Origin: Methyloceanibacter sp. | GTDB lineage: Bacteria > Pseudomonadota > Alphaproteobacteria > Rhizobiales > Methyloligellaceae | Assembly (NCBI GenBank): GCA_030064755.1 | Contig: JASJEH010000002.1 | Coordinates: 42,349 to 106,348, forward strand | Direction of reading: 5' to 3' | DNA length: 64,000 nucleotides | Shown here: piece by piece, positions 39,873-50,055 of the stretch | Position numbering within the stretch: position 1 is the stretch's first letter | Layout of the letters: each line of letters begins with the position of its first letter | Translations under genes and position numbers: made by a program | The notes under the pieces: generated by a model | What the model was told of the DNA's origin: nothing | Databases searched by the model: none | What the model saw: only the letters and a program-made list of their open reading frames with translations

Positions 39873-42800
39873 ATGAAACTCGCACACTTCTTCATAGACC
39901 GCCCCATCTTTGCGATTTCGCTGTCGATCGCCATCGTCATTTTCGGCCTTGTGGCGATGTTCCGGCTGCCCATCTCGCAGTATCCGGAAGTGGTGCCGCC
40001 GACGGTTATCGTCACGGCCAACTATCCAGGAGCAAGTGCCGAGACGATCGCCCGCACAGTCGCCACGCCAATAGAACAAGAGATCAATGGCGTCGACAAC
40101 ATGCTCTACATGTACAGTAACTCCACGAATGACGGGGAGATGCGTCTGACAGTGACGTTCGCGCTTGGAACTGATCTTGATGACGCGCAGGTGTTGGTCC
40201 AAAACCGTGTTGCGCTGGCAGAGCCACGCCTGCCCGGGGAAGTTAGGCGTACCGGCGTGTCCGTGCGGAAGAACTCTCCGGACTTTCTGCTGGTGATTCA
40301 GATGTTCTCGCCGGACCAGAGCCGAGACCAGCTTTTTGTTTCGAACTACTCCAAGCAACGGGTAGAGCCGGTACTGCAACGCCTGCCAGGCGTGGGCAGC
40401 ATCACGGCGCTGGGTTCACGTGACTATTCCATGCGGGTCTGGCTGGATCCGAACAAGATCGCTGATCTTCAGCTGACACCAGGCGAAGTTGTTGAGGCTA
40501 TACAAAGTCAGAACACTCAAGTAGCGGGAGGGCAGCTTGCGCAGCCCCCCGTCGCGACGGATCGGGCATTCCAACCGACGATATCCTTGCGTGGTCGACT
40601 CGATGATGTATCGGAGTTCGAGGACATCATCATCAAGCGCGGCGATGAAGGGCGTATCGCGCGCCTGGGTGACATTGCACGCGTTGAGCTAGGGGCCGAA
40701 AACTATCGAACAAATGCCTATTTCGACGGCAAGCCCTACGTGCCGCTGTTGGTTTTCCAACAGCCGGGCGCGAACGCCATTGAGACTGCCCGCGAAGTGA
40801 AAAGCGTTATGGCGGAGCTGGCAGAGGAGTTTCCCGCCGGCATTGCGTACGACAGCACGTACAATCCGACCGAGTTCTTCATCGAAACGTCTATCAAGAA
40901 GCTCACCTTTACGATCTACGAGGCCGTAGCGCTCGTGATGCTGGTCATCCTGGTCTTCTTGCAGAACTTCCGCGCGAGCTTCATTCCGCTGATGTCGATA
41001 CCCGTGTCACTTATTGGCACATTTCTGGTGATGTCGGCTCTCGGCTACAACATCAACACGCTCACACTCTTTGGAATCATCCTAGCGGTCGGTATCGTCG
41101 TCGACGATGCAATCATCGTCGTCGAGAACGTTGAGCGAAACCTACGCAAAGGGCTGTCCCGCCGGGATGCCACGCGCCAATCCATGAGCGAGATCACCGT
41201 GGCGCTCATCTCCAATGGACTCGTGCTGGCAGCAGTCTTCATTCCCACAATGCTGCTGGATGGGATCTCTGGTGAGTTCTTCCGCCAATTTGCCGTGGCG
41301 ATCACGGTGGCCACATTGTTGTCCGTGTTTAACTCTCTCACACTGAGCCCAGCACTGACCGCTTTGTTCTTGGATGCTCATGACGCATCGCGCGAGAAAA
41401 ACACCTGGTCCCAGAAGTTGTCGGCTCCGCTGCACCATGCCGGCAGTTGGTCTAATCGCGCATTTGCCCGCTTCAACGAGGGTTATGGGAAGGTCGTAAC
41501 CATCGCGATTGCGCGTAAGTACCTGGTACTTGCCGCATTCGCTACGCTGACCGGCGGCGCCGTCGCTTTGACCCTTATAGTCCCGCGTGGCTTCATTCCG
41601 GCGGCCGACCAAGGTTATGCGATCGTAGCAGTACAGCTGCCTGCCGGGAGTTCCCTTGCCCGTACTGATGCGGTGATGGTTCGTATGGTCAAAGACGTGA
41701 AGAACGTCGATGGCGTTACCTACACTCACTCGTTTCCGGGCTTCTATGGTCTGACTGGCACAACAAACAGTGCCACAGGCACATTGTTTGTACAGTTTGA
41801 GGATTTCGACACCCGTGCAGCGCGTGGTCGTCATGGGTCGGACGTTATTTCCGATCTACGAGCCAGCTTGGCTCCGATAGACGACGCCATCATCAACGTT
41901 ATCCAACCGCCTACGATACGCGGCATTGGCACGGGAGGCGGCTTTACCCTGCGCGTGCAGGACTACGAGGCGCAAGGCTCAGTAGCGCTCAGCGCTGCAA
42001 CCAGCCAGTTTCTGAGTGCACTCAATGCTCATCCAGATATTCAGTTTGCCTTCACGCCCTTCAACGTGTCTGCGCCGGACTACTTCGTTGATGTCGATCG
42101 CGAACAAGCCGAGATGTTGCGTGTGCCGGTGCAGCGTGTGCACGAAATGCTCGAGGTTTATCTGGGGAGCGTTTACATCAACGACTTCAATGTCATCGGT
42201 CGCACCTACCAAGTACGAGCACAGGCCGAGGGTGACTATCGGCTCGATATTGAGCAGCTGGCTGAACTTCGCACCCGAAGCGAAACTGGCCAAATGGTCC
42301 CCCTCGGGTCGATTGCTACAATTGAGGCTCAATCCGCCCCTGATCGCGCGCCTCGATACAATCTGTTCGGCACAGCTGAAGTCATCGGCGGTGCAAGTCT
42401 TGCGCTGAGTTCTGATCAGACACTGTCGCTCGTGGAGAAGATCGCCGAGGAGACGCTGCCGCAGGGCTTTGGTATTGAATGGACCGATTTGTCCTACCAG
42501 CAGAGGGTAACTCAGGACGGTACCATCTTGTTCGTCCTGAGCATTGTGTTTGTCTTTTTGGTTCTGGCATCCCAGTACGAAAGCCTACGGCTGCCCTTCG
42601 CGGTCATTCTGATCGTGCCGATGGTACTCCTCTCCGCTTTGGGTGGCTTGTACCTGATGGGTATGGACAACAACATCCTGACCCAAATCGCGTTGATCGT
42701 CCTCATCGGACTGGCCGCTAAGAATGCGATATTGATCGTCGAATTCGCAAGGCAACTGGAGGATCAAGGGTACGACACAGTTCATGCAGCGATTGAGGCC

Positions 42801-43052
42801 TCACGTTTGCGGCTGCGGCCGATCCTCATGACCTCTCTCGCATTCACTCTCGGCGTTGTGCCGCTGATGACAGCCGAGGGCGCTGGGGCAGAGCTTCGTG
42901 AGGCGCTTGGTACCGCTGTGTTCTTCGGCATGTTGGGTGTGACCATCTTTGGCTTGATCTTCACGCCTGTCTTCTACGTGGTGGCTCGCCAGCTTGGCTA
43001 TCCATACGCGTCGACAGCGCATTCGACGTCGGTTGAAACCACCGAAGCGTAG
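39873..43052 (+). CDS. RND efflux permease (AcrB/MexF-like, HAE1)
   Basis: FFIDRPIFAISLSIAIVIFGLVAMFRLPISQYPEVVPPTVIV, GIVVDDAIIVVENVER. Confidence 0.97.
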   Translation: MKLAHFFIDRPIFAISLSIAIVIFGLVAMFRLPISQYPEVVPPTVIVTANYPGASAETIARTVATPIEQEINGVDNMLYMYSNSTNDGEMRLTVTFALGTDLDDAQVLVQNRVALAEPRLPGEVRRTGVSVRKNSPDFLLVIQMFSPDQSRDQLFVSNYSKQRVEPVLQRLPGVGSITALGSRDYSMRVWLDPNKIADLQLTPGEVVEAIQSQNTQVAGGQLAQPPVATDRAFQPTISLRGRLDDVSEFEDIIIKRGDEGRIARLGDIARVELGAENYRTNAYFDGKPYVPLLVFQQPGANAIETAREVKSVMAELAEEFPAGIAYDSTYNPTEFFIETSIKKLTFTIYEAVALVMLVILVFLQNFRASFIPLMSIPVSLIGTFLVMSALGYNINTLTLFGIILAVGIVVDDAIIVVENVERNLRKGLSRRDATRQSMSEITVALISNGLVLAAVFIPTMLLDGISGEFFRQFAVAITVATLLSVFNSLTLSPALTALFLDAHDASREKNTWSQKLSAPLHHAGSWSNRAFARFNEGYGKVVTIAIARKYLVLAAFATLTGGAVALTLIVPRGFIPAADQGYAIVAVQLPAGSSLARTDAVMVRMVKDVKNVDGVTYTHSFPGFYGLTGTTNSATGTLFVQFEDFDTRAARGRHGSDVISDLRASLAPIDDAIINVIQPPTIRGIGTGGGFTLRVQDYEAQGSVALSAATSQFLSALNAHPDIQFAFTPFNVSAPDYFVDVDREQAEMLRVPVQRVHEMLEVYLGSVYINDFNVIGRTYQVRAQAEGDYRLDIEQLAELRTRSETGQMVPLGSIATIEAQSAPDRAPRYNLFGTAEVIGGASLALSSDQTLSLVEKIAEETLPQGFGIEWTDLSYQQRVTQDGTILFVLSIVFVFLVLASQYESLRLPFAVILIVPMVLLSALGGLYLMGMDNNILTQIALIVLIGLAAKNAILIVEFARQLEDQGYDTVHAAIEASRLRLRPILMTSLAFTLGVVPLMTAEGAGAELREALGTAVFFGMLGVTIFGLIFTPVFYVVARQLGYPYASTAHSTSVETTEA

Positions 43053-43153
43053 GCATCCGATGCGACGCCACGCGTGGATCGTCGTGAGCGTCCGAACCTC
43101 TTCTTGGGACTTCGTCTTGCCCAACAGGTTCAGCAGCATAAGCACCAGGCGAG

Positions 43154-44797
43154 CTAACGAGCGGGCGTAGCCGTGAGGCCAAAGATCTCACGCTTTCCGG
43201 TTACGCCCCGCAAGGTGTGGTATCCCAACGACGTTGTTCGTTCGGGTATGCTCTTGCTGAACGCGGAAGACATCAAGATCCGCCTCTTCAGCGTCTTCGA
43301 TAGATTCTCGATACGGACCGCCTCATTGACGGCAGAGCCCACAACGGTGAAATCCAGTCGCTTGGAAGTACCAATGTTCCCATAGGTGAGATCGCCACGA
43401 TGCAGGCCGATCGCACAATCGAGCACAGTCGCGCCGCGGGCTTCGCGTTCCTCGTTGAATGCTTCGAAGCGTTTAGCCGCATCAACCGCAGCCGCCAGCG
43501 CGCGAGCACAGGCTTCAGGATTCTTGTCCTCGCGATCGTCGATGGCAAAAATCGCTAGCACCGAATCGCCGATAAACTTGAGTACTTCACCACCATGGTC
43601 GATGACCGCGCCGGCAACGTTGTCGAAGTAGCGGTTGAGCAATGACAAATAGTCGTCACGTGACATCGATGCAGCCAGCTCCGTAGAATCCCGAAGGTCG
43701 GTGATCCAGATCGCGGCATGAATATCGTCACCGTCGCCACGCTTCACTAATCCGTCCATAACCCGTTGGCCCGCGTCCGACCCTAAGTAGGTACGCAAGA
43801 GAGTTGAGGACGACAGCCGCAGCGCATGCGCCTCGAACAGGCGGCTCACGGTCGGTAGAATCTCATAGATTTGGCCCAATTGCTCGGTGGAGAAACCACC
43901 GGATTGGTCCGAGACGAGAGTGAGAATGTTGAGTTGGCCGTCTGAGAACCGCAGTGGCATTGCCACGTAATCTGTGGCGCCCAAAGCGACCAGATCCTTG
44001 AGGACGGGAAAATCCAGCTGAGCGCCGGACCCTTGCAGCCTACGACGCACACCGCCCTCGCCATTGATCACGAGCGCGAACGGACTGTTAAGGTACTTCT
44101 CGCCATGGAGATTCTCGTGCGAAATCTCTTGTGCAGTGACATCTCCGCCGCTGCGCTGCCAAGTATAGATCCTGGCAAACAACAATGGGTTTAGCGTGCG
44201 AACGAGCAAACGAAGTCGCCATAAGGGGAATCCAGACGCGACCATTGCATCTGAAAAACGCGCCACCAAATCCGAAGGCGATTTCGGTACCCAGGCATCG
44301 TGCACAAGCCAGTTCACGAGCGGATTGTCTTTGGCAACCAACTCGTCGCGCGGTTGTTCGATGATCTCTGTTCCGTCTGCGTACCACTGGTCAATTGCAT
44401 TCCAATAGAACGCGACATACCCCTCAACGAGGGACGATTCATCGTAGGGTGCTTCGTAGCTCCAGGCAGCATCCTCCGCCGATCTCGAACCCACGCTGAT
44501 TGTCCAATAGGACGCGTTACCCTTAAAAGGGCAATGCGTGAGCTGGTTGCTCTTCGCGAAGAGATCCATGCGAACGTCCTCACGCGGAAAATAGAACACG
44601 GGCGCTAATCGCGTCTCGTGCATCAGGAGTACCTGGTGGCTATCGGCAATGGTTTGGCCGTTGAACACCGCGCGGATCCGACGCGGTTCCCTCTCGATTG
44701 AGAGCCTATAGCCTTCACGTTCGCGAGCAGGTTGACTCCCGATCCGTTGGTTAGCTTCCTGCAATTTCCTACACTCAATAGAAATGAACCGAACCAA
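43154..44797 (-). CDS. DUF427 domain fused to class III nucleotide cyclase
   Basis: N-terminal IRAVFNGQTIADSHQVLLMHETRLAPVFYFPREDVRMDL..TYW-type DUF427 pattern; C-terminal ITDLRDSTELAASM, GGEVLKFIGDSVLAIF. Confidence 0.85.
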   Translation of the reverse strand: MVRFISIECRKLQEANQRIGSQPAREREGYRLSIEREPRRIRAVFNGQTIADSHQVLLMHETRLAPVFYFPREDVRMDLFAKSNQLTHCPFKGNASYWTISVGSRSAEDAAWSYEAPYDESSLVEGYVAFYWNAIDQWYADGTEIIEQPRDELVAKDNPLVNWLVHDAWVPKSPSDLVARFSDAMVASGFPLWRLRLLVRTLNPLLFARIYTWQRSGGDVTAQEISHENLHGEKYLNSPFALVINGEGGVRRRLQGSGAQLDFPVLKDLVALGATDYVAMPLRFSDGQLNILTLVSDQSGGFSTEQLGQIYEILPTVSRLFEAHALRLSSSTLLRTYLGSDAGQRVMDGLVKRGDGDDIHAAIWITDLRDSTELAASMSRDDYLSLLNRYFDNVAGAVIDHGGEVLKFIGDSVLAIFAIDDREDKNPEACARALAAAVDAAKRFEAFNEEREARGATVLDCAIGLHRGDLTYGNIGTSKRLDFTVVGSAVNEAVRIENLSKTLKRRILMSSAFSKSIPERTTSLGYHTLRGVTGKREIFGLTATPAR

Positions 44798-44905
44798 CTA
44801 ATATATGAAACACTGACCCCCTATCGGTGCAAGACCACTACGAGCCCGGCCTGGCATTTGCGCCGCGTCGGCATCGGTCGGCAAATCTCATCAAGGAGTA
44901 GATTT

Positions 44906-46570
44906 ATGGCCGAACGCGATAATGACGACCCTTCTGACCCATATCAGCGTGAGGCGCAGACCTTCCCAAAACTGAATGACGACAGGATGGCGCGGATCAG
45001 TCGTTTCGGCGCTCGCGAGACCGTCGCAGACGGAACTTTGCTTTTTGAGCGCGGGGAACGCTCGGTCGATTTCTTCTTGGTATTAAAGGGGGCGATCGAC
45101 ATTCTCGATGAACAGGGCGGTGCGGAACGCCGAGTTCACCGCCATGAGGCCAGACAGTTCACCGGCGAGCTTGACCTCTTCAACGACCGAAAAATCCTTG
45201 TCAGCGGGCGCGCCGACGGCGAAACCGAAGTCGTGCGTGTAAGGCGCCCGGACTTCCGGCGGCTGATTGCGGCCGAGCCGGACATCGGTGAAATCGTCAT
45301 GCGCGCCTTCATTCTCCGCCGCGTCGGGCTCCTGCGGCACGAACAAGGCGGGGTGACGCTTGCCGGCTCGGGACGCAGCGCCGATACGATACGTATCCGC
45401 GCTTTTTTGACCCGAAACGGCTATCCGCATAGCTTGATCGACACCGACCGCGACGGGGATGCGCAAGGTTTATTCGACTGCTTCGATCTAACCGAGCGTG
45501 ATCTGCCTGTTGTCATCTCTTCCGGTAGCGCGTTGCGAAATCCGAGCGACGCAGAGCTCGCCAATGCGCTTGGCCTGACTGCGGACATTGATCCCGGCCA
45601 CGTTTTCGACGTCGCTGTTGTTGGCGCCGGACCTGCAGGCCTCGCTGCCGCCGTCTACGCTGCGTCCGAGGGCCTTGACGTAGTCGTTCTTGAGAAGATC
45701 GCGCCTGGCGGACAGGCTGGCACGAGCTCCAAGATCGAGAACTACCTTGGCTTCCCCACCGGTATCTCGGGCCAAGCTCTTGCCGGACGGGCACAAATCC
45801 AAGCGCAAAAGTTCGGCGCTCGGCTTGCCGTCTCCTGTGCGGTAACGGGCGTCGACTACTCCGATCCGATTTTTCGCATCGAACTTGAGGATGGCTCGAT
45901 CGTACGCGCGAATGCCGTAATCGCCGCAACTGGTGCCCGCTACCGCAAGATCGATGTCGAGGGGCTGGAACGCTTCGAGGGCGCGGGCGTTCACTACGCC
46001 GCGACGGCGATGGAGGCCAATCTATGCAGCGGATCGCCCGTTGTAATTGTTGGCGGCGGCAACTCGGCCGGTCAGGCTGCGGTTTTCCTCGCCCGTCATG
46101 CCGTTCACGTGCATCTCCTTGTTCGCGGCAAAGGGCTGGCCGATAGCATGTCCCGCTATCTCGTCGAGCGCATCGATGCTGCCGCGGACATTACGCTTCA
46201 CACCTCGTGCCAGGTGACCGGGATCGGTGGCGATTCAGGGCTGGAGTGGATCGAGTGGTTAGATAGCACAAAGGGCGTTACGGTGCGCCAAGAAGCCGCC
46301 GGACTTTTCGTCATGATCGGCGCCGAGCCGAACACTGACTGGCTCAAAGGCTGCGTGGAGCGCGACGACAAAGGGTTCATCATTACCGGTGCCGGCGGTT
46401 CTTCGCCATTCTTGACGAGCCGCGCAGGTATCTATGCCGTTGGCGACGCTCGCGCATCTTCGGTTAAGCGCATAGCGAGTGCCGTGGGCGAAGGATCGGT
46501 TGTCGTCGCTTCTGTGCACAAATGGCTCGAGGATCGGGATCAGCAGCAACGTGTCTTGGCTACACTATGA
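44906..46570 (+). CDS. Cyclic nucleotide-binding domain + thioredoxin reductase-like FAD/NAD(P) oxidoreductase
   Basis: N-terminal CNB (FGARETVADGTLLFERGERSVDFFLVLKGAIDIL), FAD motif VAVVGAGPAGLAAAVYAASEGL, NAD(P) motif VIVGGGNSAGQAA. Confidence 0.92.
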   Translation: MAERDNDDPSDPYQREAQTFPKLNDDRMARISRFGARETVADGTLLFERGERSVDFFLVLKGAIDILDEQGGAERRVHRHEARQFTGELDLFNDRKILVSGRADGETEVVRVRRPDFRRLIAAEPDIGEIVMRAFILRRVGLLRHEQGGVTLAGSGRSADTIRIRAFLTRNGYPHSLIDTDRDGDAQGLFDCFDLTERDLPVVISSGSALRNPSDAELANALGLTADIDPGHVFDVAVVGAGPAGLAAAVYAASEGLDVVVLEKIAPGGQAGTSSKIENYLGFPTGISGQALAGRAQIQAQKFGARLAVSCAVTGVDYSDPIFRIELEDGSIVRANAVIAATGARYRKIDVEGLERFEGAGVHYAATAMEANLCSGSPVVIVGGGNSAGQAAVFLARHAVHVHLLVRGKGLADSMSRYLVERIDAAADITLHTSCQVTGIGGDSGLEWIEWLDSTKGVTVRQEAAGLFVMIGAEPNTDWLKGCVERDDKGFIITGAGGSSPFLTSRAGIYAVGDARASSVKRIASAVGEGSVVVASVHKWLEDRDQQQRVLATL

Positions 46571-46707
46571 TTAGCTTGCGGCTCCCCGGCGCAACCTCGG
46601 AAACCTTGCCAAGCTGCCTTGACAGGACATAACCCAAGCAACTCTATCTAGTTCATGAGCCCCCCAGACCCTATGATCCTCGTTCGCAAACCAATACCGT
46701 TTGAGCT

Positions 46708-47136
46708 ATGACTGTCGAAGACAGCGTTCGGTCAGCCTCAAGAGAATTCTACGCAGCGATGAATCGTATGCTCGCTGGCGACGCGACGTCCTTGGGTGAG
46801 ATTTGGTCTCACAGCTCAACAGTCACAACGATGCACCCGATTGGGGGTCGGCAAGTTGGTTGGCGGGAGGTGAAGGACTCCTTCGAACAGGTGGCCAGGT
46901 CTAGCACCGGAGGTCACGTCGAGCTGAAGGAGCAGCTAATTCGGATCGCTGATGACGATACCGCTTACGAACTGGGTGTCGAACATGCGCAGTTCTCTAT
47001 TGCTGGACAGCCTTTAACAGTGAACTCTCGCGTAACGAACATCTATCGTCGGGAATCTGGTGCTTGGAGGATTGTCCATTACCACGGCGACAAATCTCCC
47101 GGAATATCCGATGCTCTCCAGCGTGCGAACAAGTAG
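46708..47136 (+). CDS. SnoaL/NTF2-like (DUF4440-type) protein
   Basis: NTF2-fold-like sequence EFYAAMNRMLAGDATSLGEIWSHSSTVTTMHPIGGRQVGW. Confidence 0.78.
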   Translation: MTVEDSVRSASREFYAAMNRMLAGDATSLGEIWSHSSTVTTMHPIGGRQVGWREVKDSFEQVARSSTGGHVELKEQLIRIADDDTAYELGVEHAQFSIAGQPLTVNSRVTNIYRRESGAWRIVHYHGDKSPGISDALQRANK

Positions 47137-47170
47137 CAAATCGATATGCTTCTTGGCTCGTGTCAGGAGA

Positions 47171-48190
47171 CTAGTTCTTAGCCTTCTGCCACTCCGAGAA
47201 GCCGCCTTCGAGGTGCCGCGCGCTGGTAAGCCCGGCATCTCTCGCGCTTTGGACAGCCATGGCCGAGCGCTCGCCGAAAGCACAATAGAACACTAGTGAC
47301 TTCGTGGACCCGAGTTCGCGCAGCACACCACCTGGCTTGAGCGCGTTAGCAAGGCCGTTGTAGGACACATGCAGCGACCCGGGGATCTCCCCATACTTGG
47401 TTCTCTCACGGTCTTCGCGGAGGTCGACGAGAGCTATATCTGTTCTGTTCAACTGAGAAGCGAGCTCCGATGCCTTCATAGCCCAGCCGCGCTTGGCAAC
47501 CTCATCTTGCGAAAGTCCCACCTTCACATTTGCTGGCACAGCGATATCCATCATCTTCGGATCTGGCAGATTCAGCTTGCTCATGAGGTCGACGTACTCG
47601 TCGACAGACTTGACCTGCAGTCGGGGATTGAATGCGCGCTCTTCGGCAATCGTCGTAACTGTCTCGCCTTTGTAATCGTGTGCTGGATAGACAAGCGTAT
47701 CGTCAGGCAATTTTAGGAGGCGATTGAAGATCGACTCATACTGTGCCCGTGCGTCACCGTTCTGGAAGTCAGTGCGTCCAGTGCCACGAATGAGCAGCGT
47801 GTCGCCGGTGAAGACTCGATCATGCAAAGTGAAGCTGTAAGAATCATCAGTATGGCCCGGCGTGTACATGACGCCAAGTTGAAGCCCCTCGATGTCGACC
47901 GTGTCACCATCACTAACGCGCATGGACACTACGTCCGCCTGCGTCTGCTCCCCCATAACAGTCACGCATAGCGTCCGGTCGCGTAGGGCTCCCAGACCAG
48001 TGATGTGGTCTGCATGGAGATGCGTGTCGATCGCCTTGACGAGCTTCACATCTAGTTCGTCTAAGAGCTGTAGATAGCGGTCGACCTTCTCTAGAACGGG
48101 GTCAATGATAAGCGCTTCGCCACCCTTCCGGCTGGCAAGGATGTAGCTATAAGTGCTTGAGACCGGGTCAAATAGTTGACGGAAGATCAT
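47171..48190 (-). CDS. MBL-fold hydrolase with C-terminal rhodanese (persulfide dioxygenase/Blh-like)
   Basis: THLHADHITG, YTPGHTDDSYSF, YPAHDYKGE; rhodanese loop YCAFGERS. Confidence 0.92.
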   Translation of the reverse strand: MIFRQLFDPVSSTYSYILASRKGGEALIIDPVLEKVDRYLQLLDELDVKLVKAIDTHLHADHITGLGALRDRTLCVTVMGEQTQADVVSMRVSDGDTVDIEGLQLGVMYTPGHTDDSYSFTLHDRVFTGDTLLIRGTGRTDFQNGDARAQYESIFNRLLKLPDDTLVYPAHDYKGETVTTIAEERAFNPRLQVKSVDEYVDLMSKLNLPDPKMMDIAVPANVKVGLSQDEVAKRGWAMKASELASQLNRTDIALVDLREDRERTKYGEIPGSLHVSYNGLANALKPGGVLRELGSTKSLVFYCAFGERSAMAVQSARDAGLTSARHLEGGFSEWQKAKN

Positions 48191-48639
48191 GCTTTGCCTT
48201 CGTTAGCCTCTAGACGCGTATGTGAAGCGTTCTTCGATACAAGTCGCGCCAAACCAATGCCGGCGAGCATTGCCGTTACAAAGATCAATGTGCCTGGGGC
48301 CATCAACGATAGCGATGTGATTGCTGGACCGGGACAAAAGCCGGACAGTCCCCACCCGACGCCAAAGAGTGCTGGCCCGATGACTAGACGACGGTCAAGT
48401 TCTGTAGCCGTAGGCAGATGAAATTGCTCCGCGTACAGGGGCGTAGGCCGGCGGAAGGCAATGCGATAACCAACGAAAGTGACCACCAAAGCGCCCGCCA
48501 TCACGAAAGCAAGGCTCGGATCGAACGTCCCAAACACATCCAGAAAGTTTTGGACCTTTGCAGGATTAGCCATGCCGCCGATGACGAGGCCAAGACCAAA
48601 CAGAAGCCCTGCGATTAAGCTGATCGTTATTCGCAACAT
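48187..48639 (-). CDS. YeeE/YedE-type sulfur transport subunit
   Basis: LFGLGLVIGGMANPAKVQNFLDVFGTFDPSLAFVMAGAL...GFCPGPAITSL; start at MLRITISLIAG. Confidence 0.85.
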   Translation of the reverse strand: MLRITISLIAGLLFGLGLVIGGMANPAKVQNFLDVFGTFDPSLAFVMAGALVVTFVGYRIAFRRPTPLYAEQFHLPTATELDRRLVIGPALFGVGWGLSGFCPGPAITSLSLMAPGTLIFVTAMLAGIGLARLVSKNASHTRLEANEGKA

Positions 48640-48644
48640 TGCCC

Positions 48645-49082
48645 CTAACTCGCGATCACATGCCGTACAATGAACACAGTGGCAAAGCCGGCGATCATAA
48701 AGACAAACGTGGCCACAAGTGAGCGTCGCGAAAGCCGTGCAAGACCGCACACACCGTGTCCGCTCGTGCAGCCACTGCCGTAGACCGTTCCAAATCCAAC
48801 GAGCAAGCCTGCGACAGCCATCAGGACCGCGTTGCCCGATACAGTCTGAGTCACAGGCAAGCCGCTCACCATCGAGTAGAAAATTGGAGCAAGGATGAGC
48901 CCTACTATGAACACGGCCCCGCTAGCGACGTCTGAGCCTGCATACGGCGGGAATAGCCGGGCCAGTATCCCGCTAATGCCGGCAATTCGTCCGTTGAAGA
49001 GCATGAGGAGAACGGCGGCAACCCCAATCAGGATGCCTCCGATTGTCGAAGCTATCGGCGTGAAAGGTGTGACTTCGGCCAT
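48645..49082 (-). CDS. YeeE/YedE-type sulfur transport subunit
   Basis: GILIGVAAVLLMLFNGRIAGISGILARLF...GFGTVYGSGCTSGHGVCGLARLS. Confidence 0.88.
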   Translation of the reverse strand: MAEVTPFTPIASTIGGILIGVAAVLLMLFNGRIAGISGILARLFPPYAGSDVASGAVFIVGLILAPIFYSMVSGLPVTQTVSGNAVLMAVAGLLVGFGTVYGSGCTSGHGVCGLARLSRRSLVATFVFMIAGFATVFIVRHVIAS

Positions 49083-49368
49083 GTAACTGCGCAACGCTGA
49101 CTAGCGTGCCCTTTCGATAGTTGGCGACGTGAATCCTAGCATTGGCTGAGCTGAGCTCCTGAGAATTTCAACAACCGGTCTCGCCAGGGCTGCTTCGGGT
49201 CATTGGCGGATATCGCGCGATAGCGAGATCCTCTCTGCTCTTCCCGCCAAAGCACATATGGGCCGCGAAACAAAGCTATTCGGAGGCAACGCGTATGACC
49301 AGGCCCCGCGTAGCGCGATAAAGACTTTGAACACATACACCTCTCCACCGATTGGTTCCGGTCGTTTT

Positions 49369-50055
49369 CTAATCACCCGCATATTCATGACGAGGCGATA
49401 AGCTCCTTTGGGCAGCGAAAACAAGCACCAAGAGGCCGACCAAGGGCATAAGGAGCGCCTCTGGCGAGTTCATGACCCACAAAGTCGCGCCTGTGATGGC
49501 GCACCACAATGCGGGAAGGACGAGAAGCTCCCAGCGAATCCGATCCGCAGCGAGGAGAATCCCAAGAGTACCGACCACCGTGGGATCAGGCGCCGAGCCG
49601 AATAGCTCTAAACCGAACCACTCTCTGCCAAGGAGTACGCCAACTAAGGGCTGGAAAACGAGCGCGAAGAGGAACAAGGCGACCCCGACTTTCCCGGTTA
49701 GGGTTTTGGCGCCCTCGAAAGTGATATGCCCCAGGATTGCGCCGACCACCGCCAACAAGATGGCCTGCACGACGAAACCTAAGGCAAAGTATGGGGCCGC
49801 CAAATTGATTGCGGCGTAGCGGTCGATGAAGTAGCCCCAGGCGACAAACAACCAAATGAATGCGAGGACAGCGGCGATGAGCCGCCCTCGCCAATGGGGT
49901 CCTCTAGTTGTCAACGCCGCAATCCCTACCCCGGCTGCGAGCGTCAAGATCTGTGCTGGCCATAGACTCGTGTTGTAGAGCTCGAATAGCCGATAGTAGG
50001 TCTGCGGCGAGAACATCAGCAGGTCCGACGGCTGATATGCCCACCACTCGGACAT
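49369..50055 (-). CDS. Membrane protein (DUF6064-like)
   Basis: Multi-TM ORF, FSPQTYYRLFELYNTSLWPAQIL. Confidence 0.75.
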   Translation of the reverse strand: MSEWWAYQPSDLLMFSPQTYYRLFELYNTSLWPAQILTLAAGVGIAALTTRGPHWRGRLIAAVLAFIWLFVAWGYFIDRYAAINLAAPYFALGFVVQAILLAVVGAILGHITFEGAKTLTGKVGVALFLFALVFQPLVGVLLGREWFGLELFGSAPDPTVVGTLGILLAADRIRWELLVLPALWCAITGATLWVMNSPEALLMPLVGLLVLVFAAQRSLSPRHEYAGD

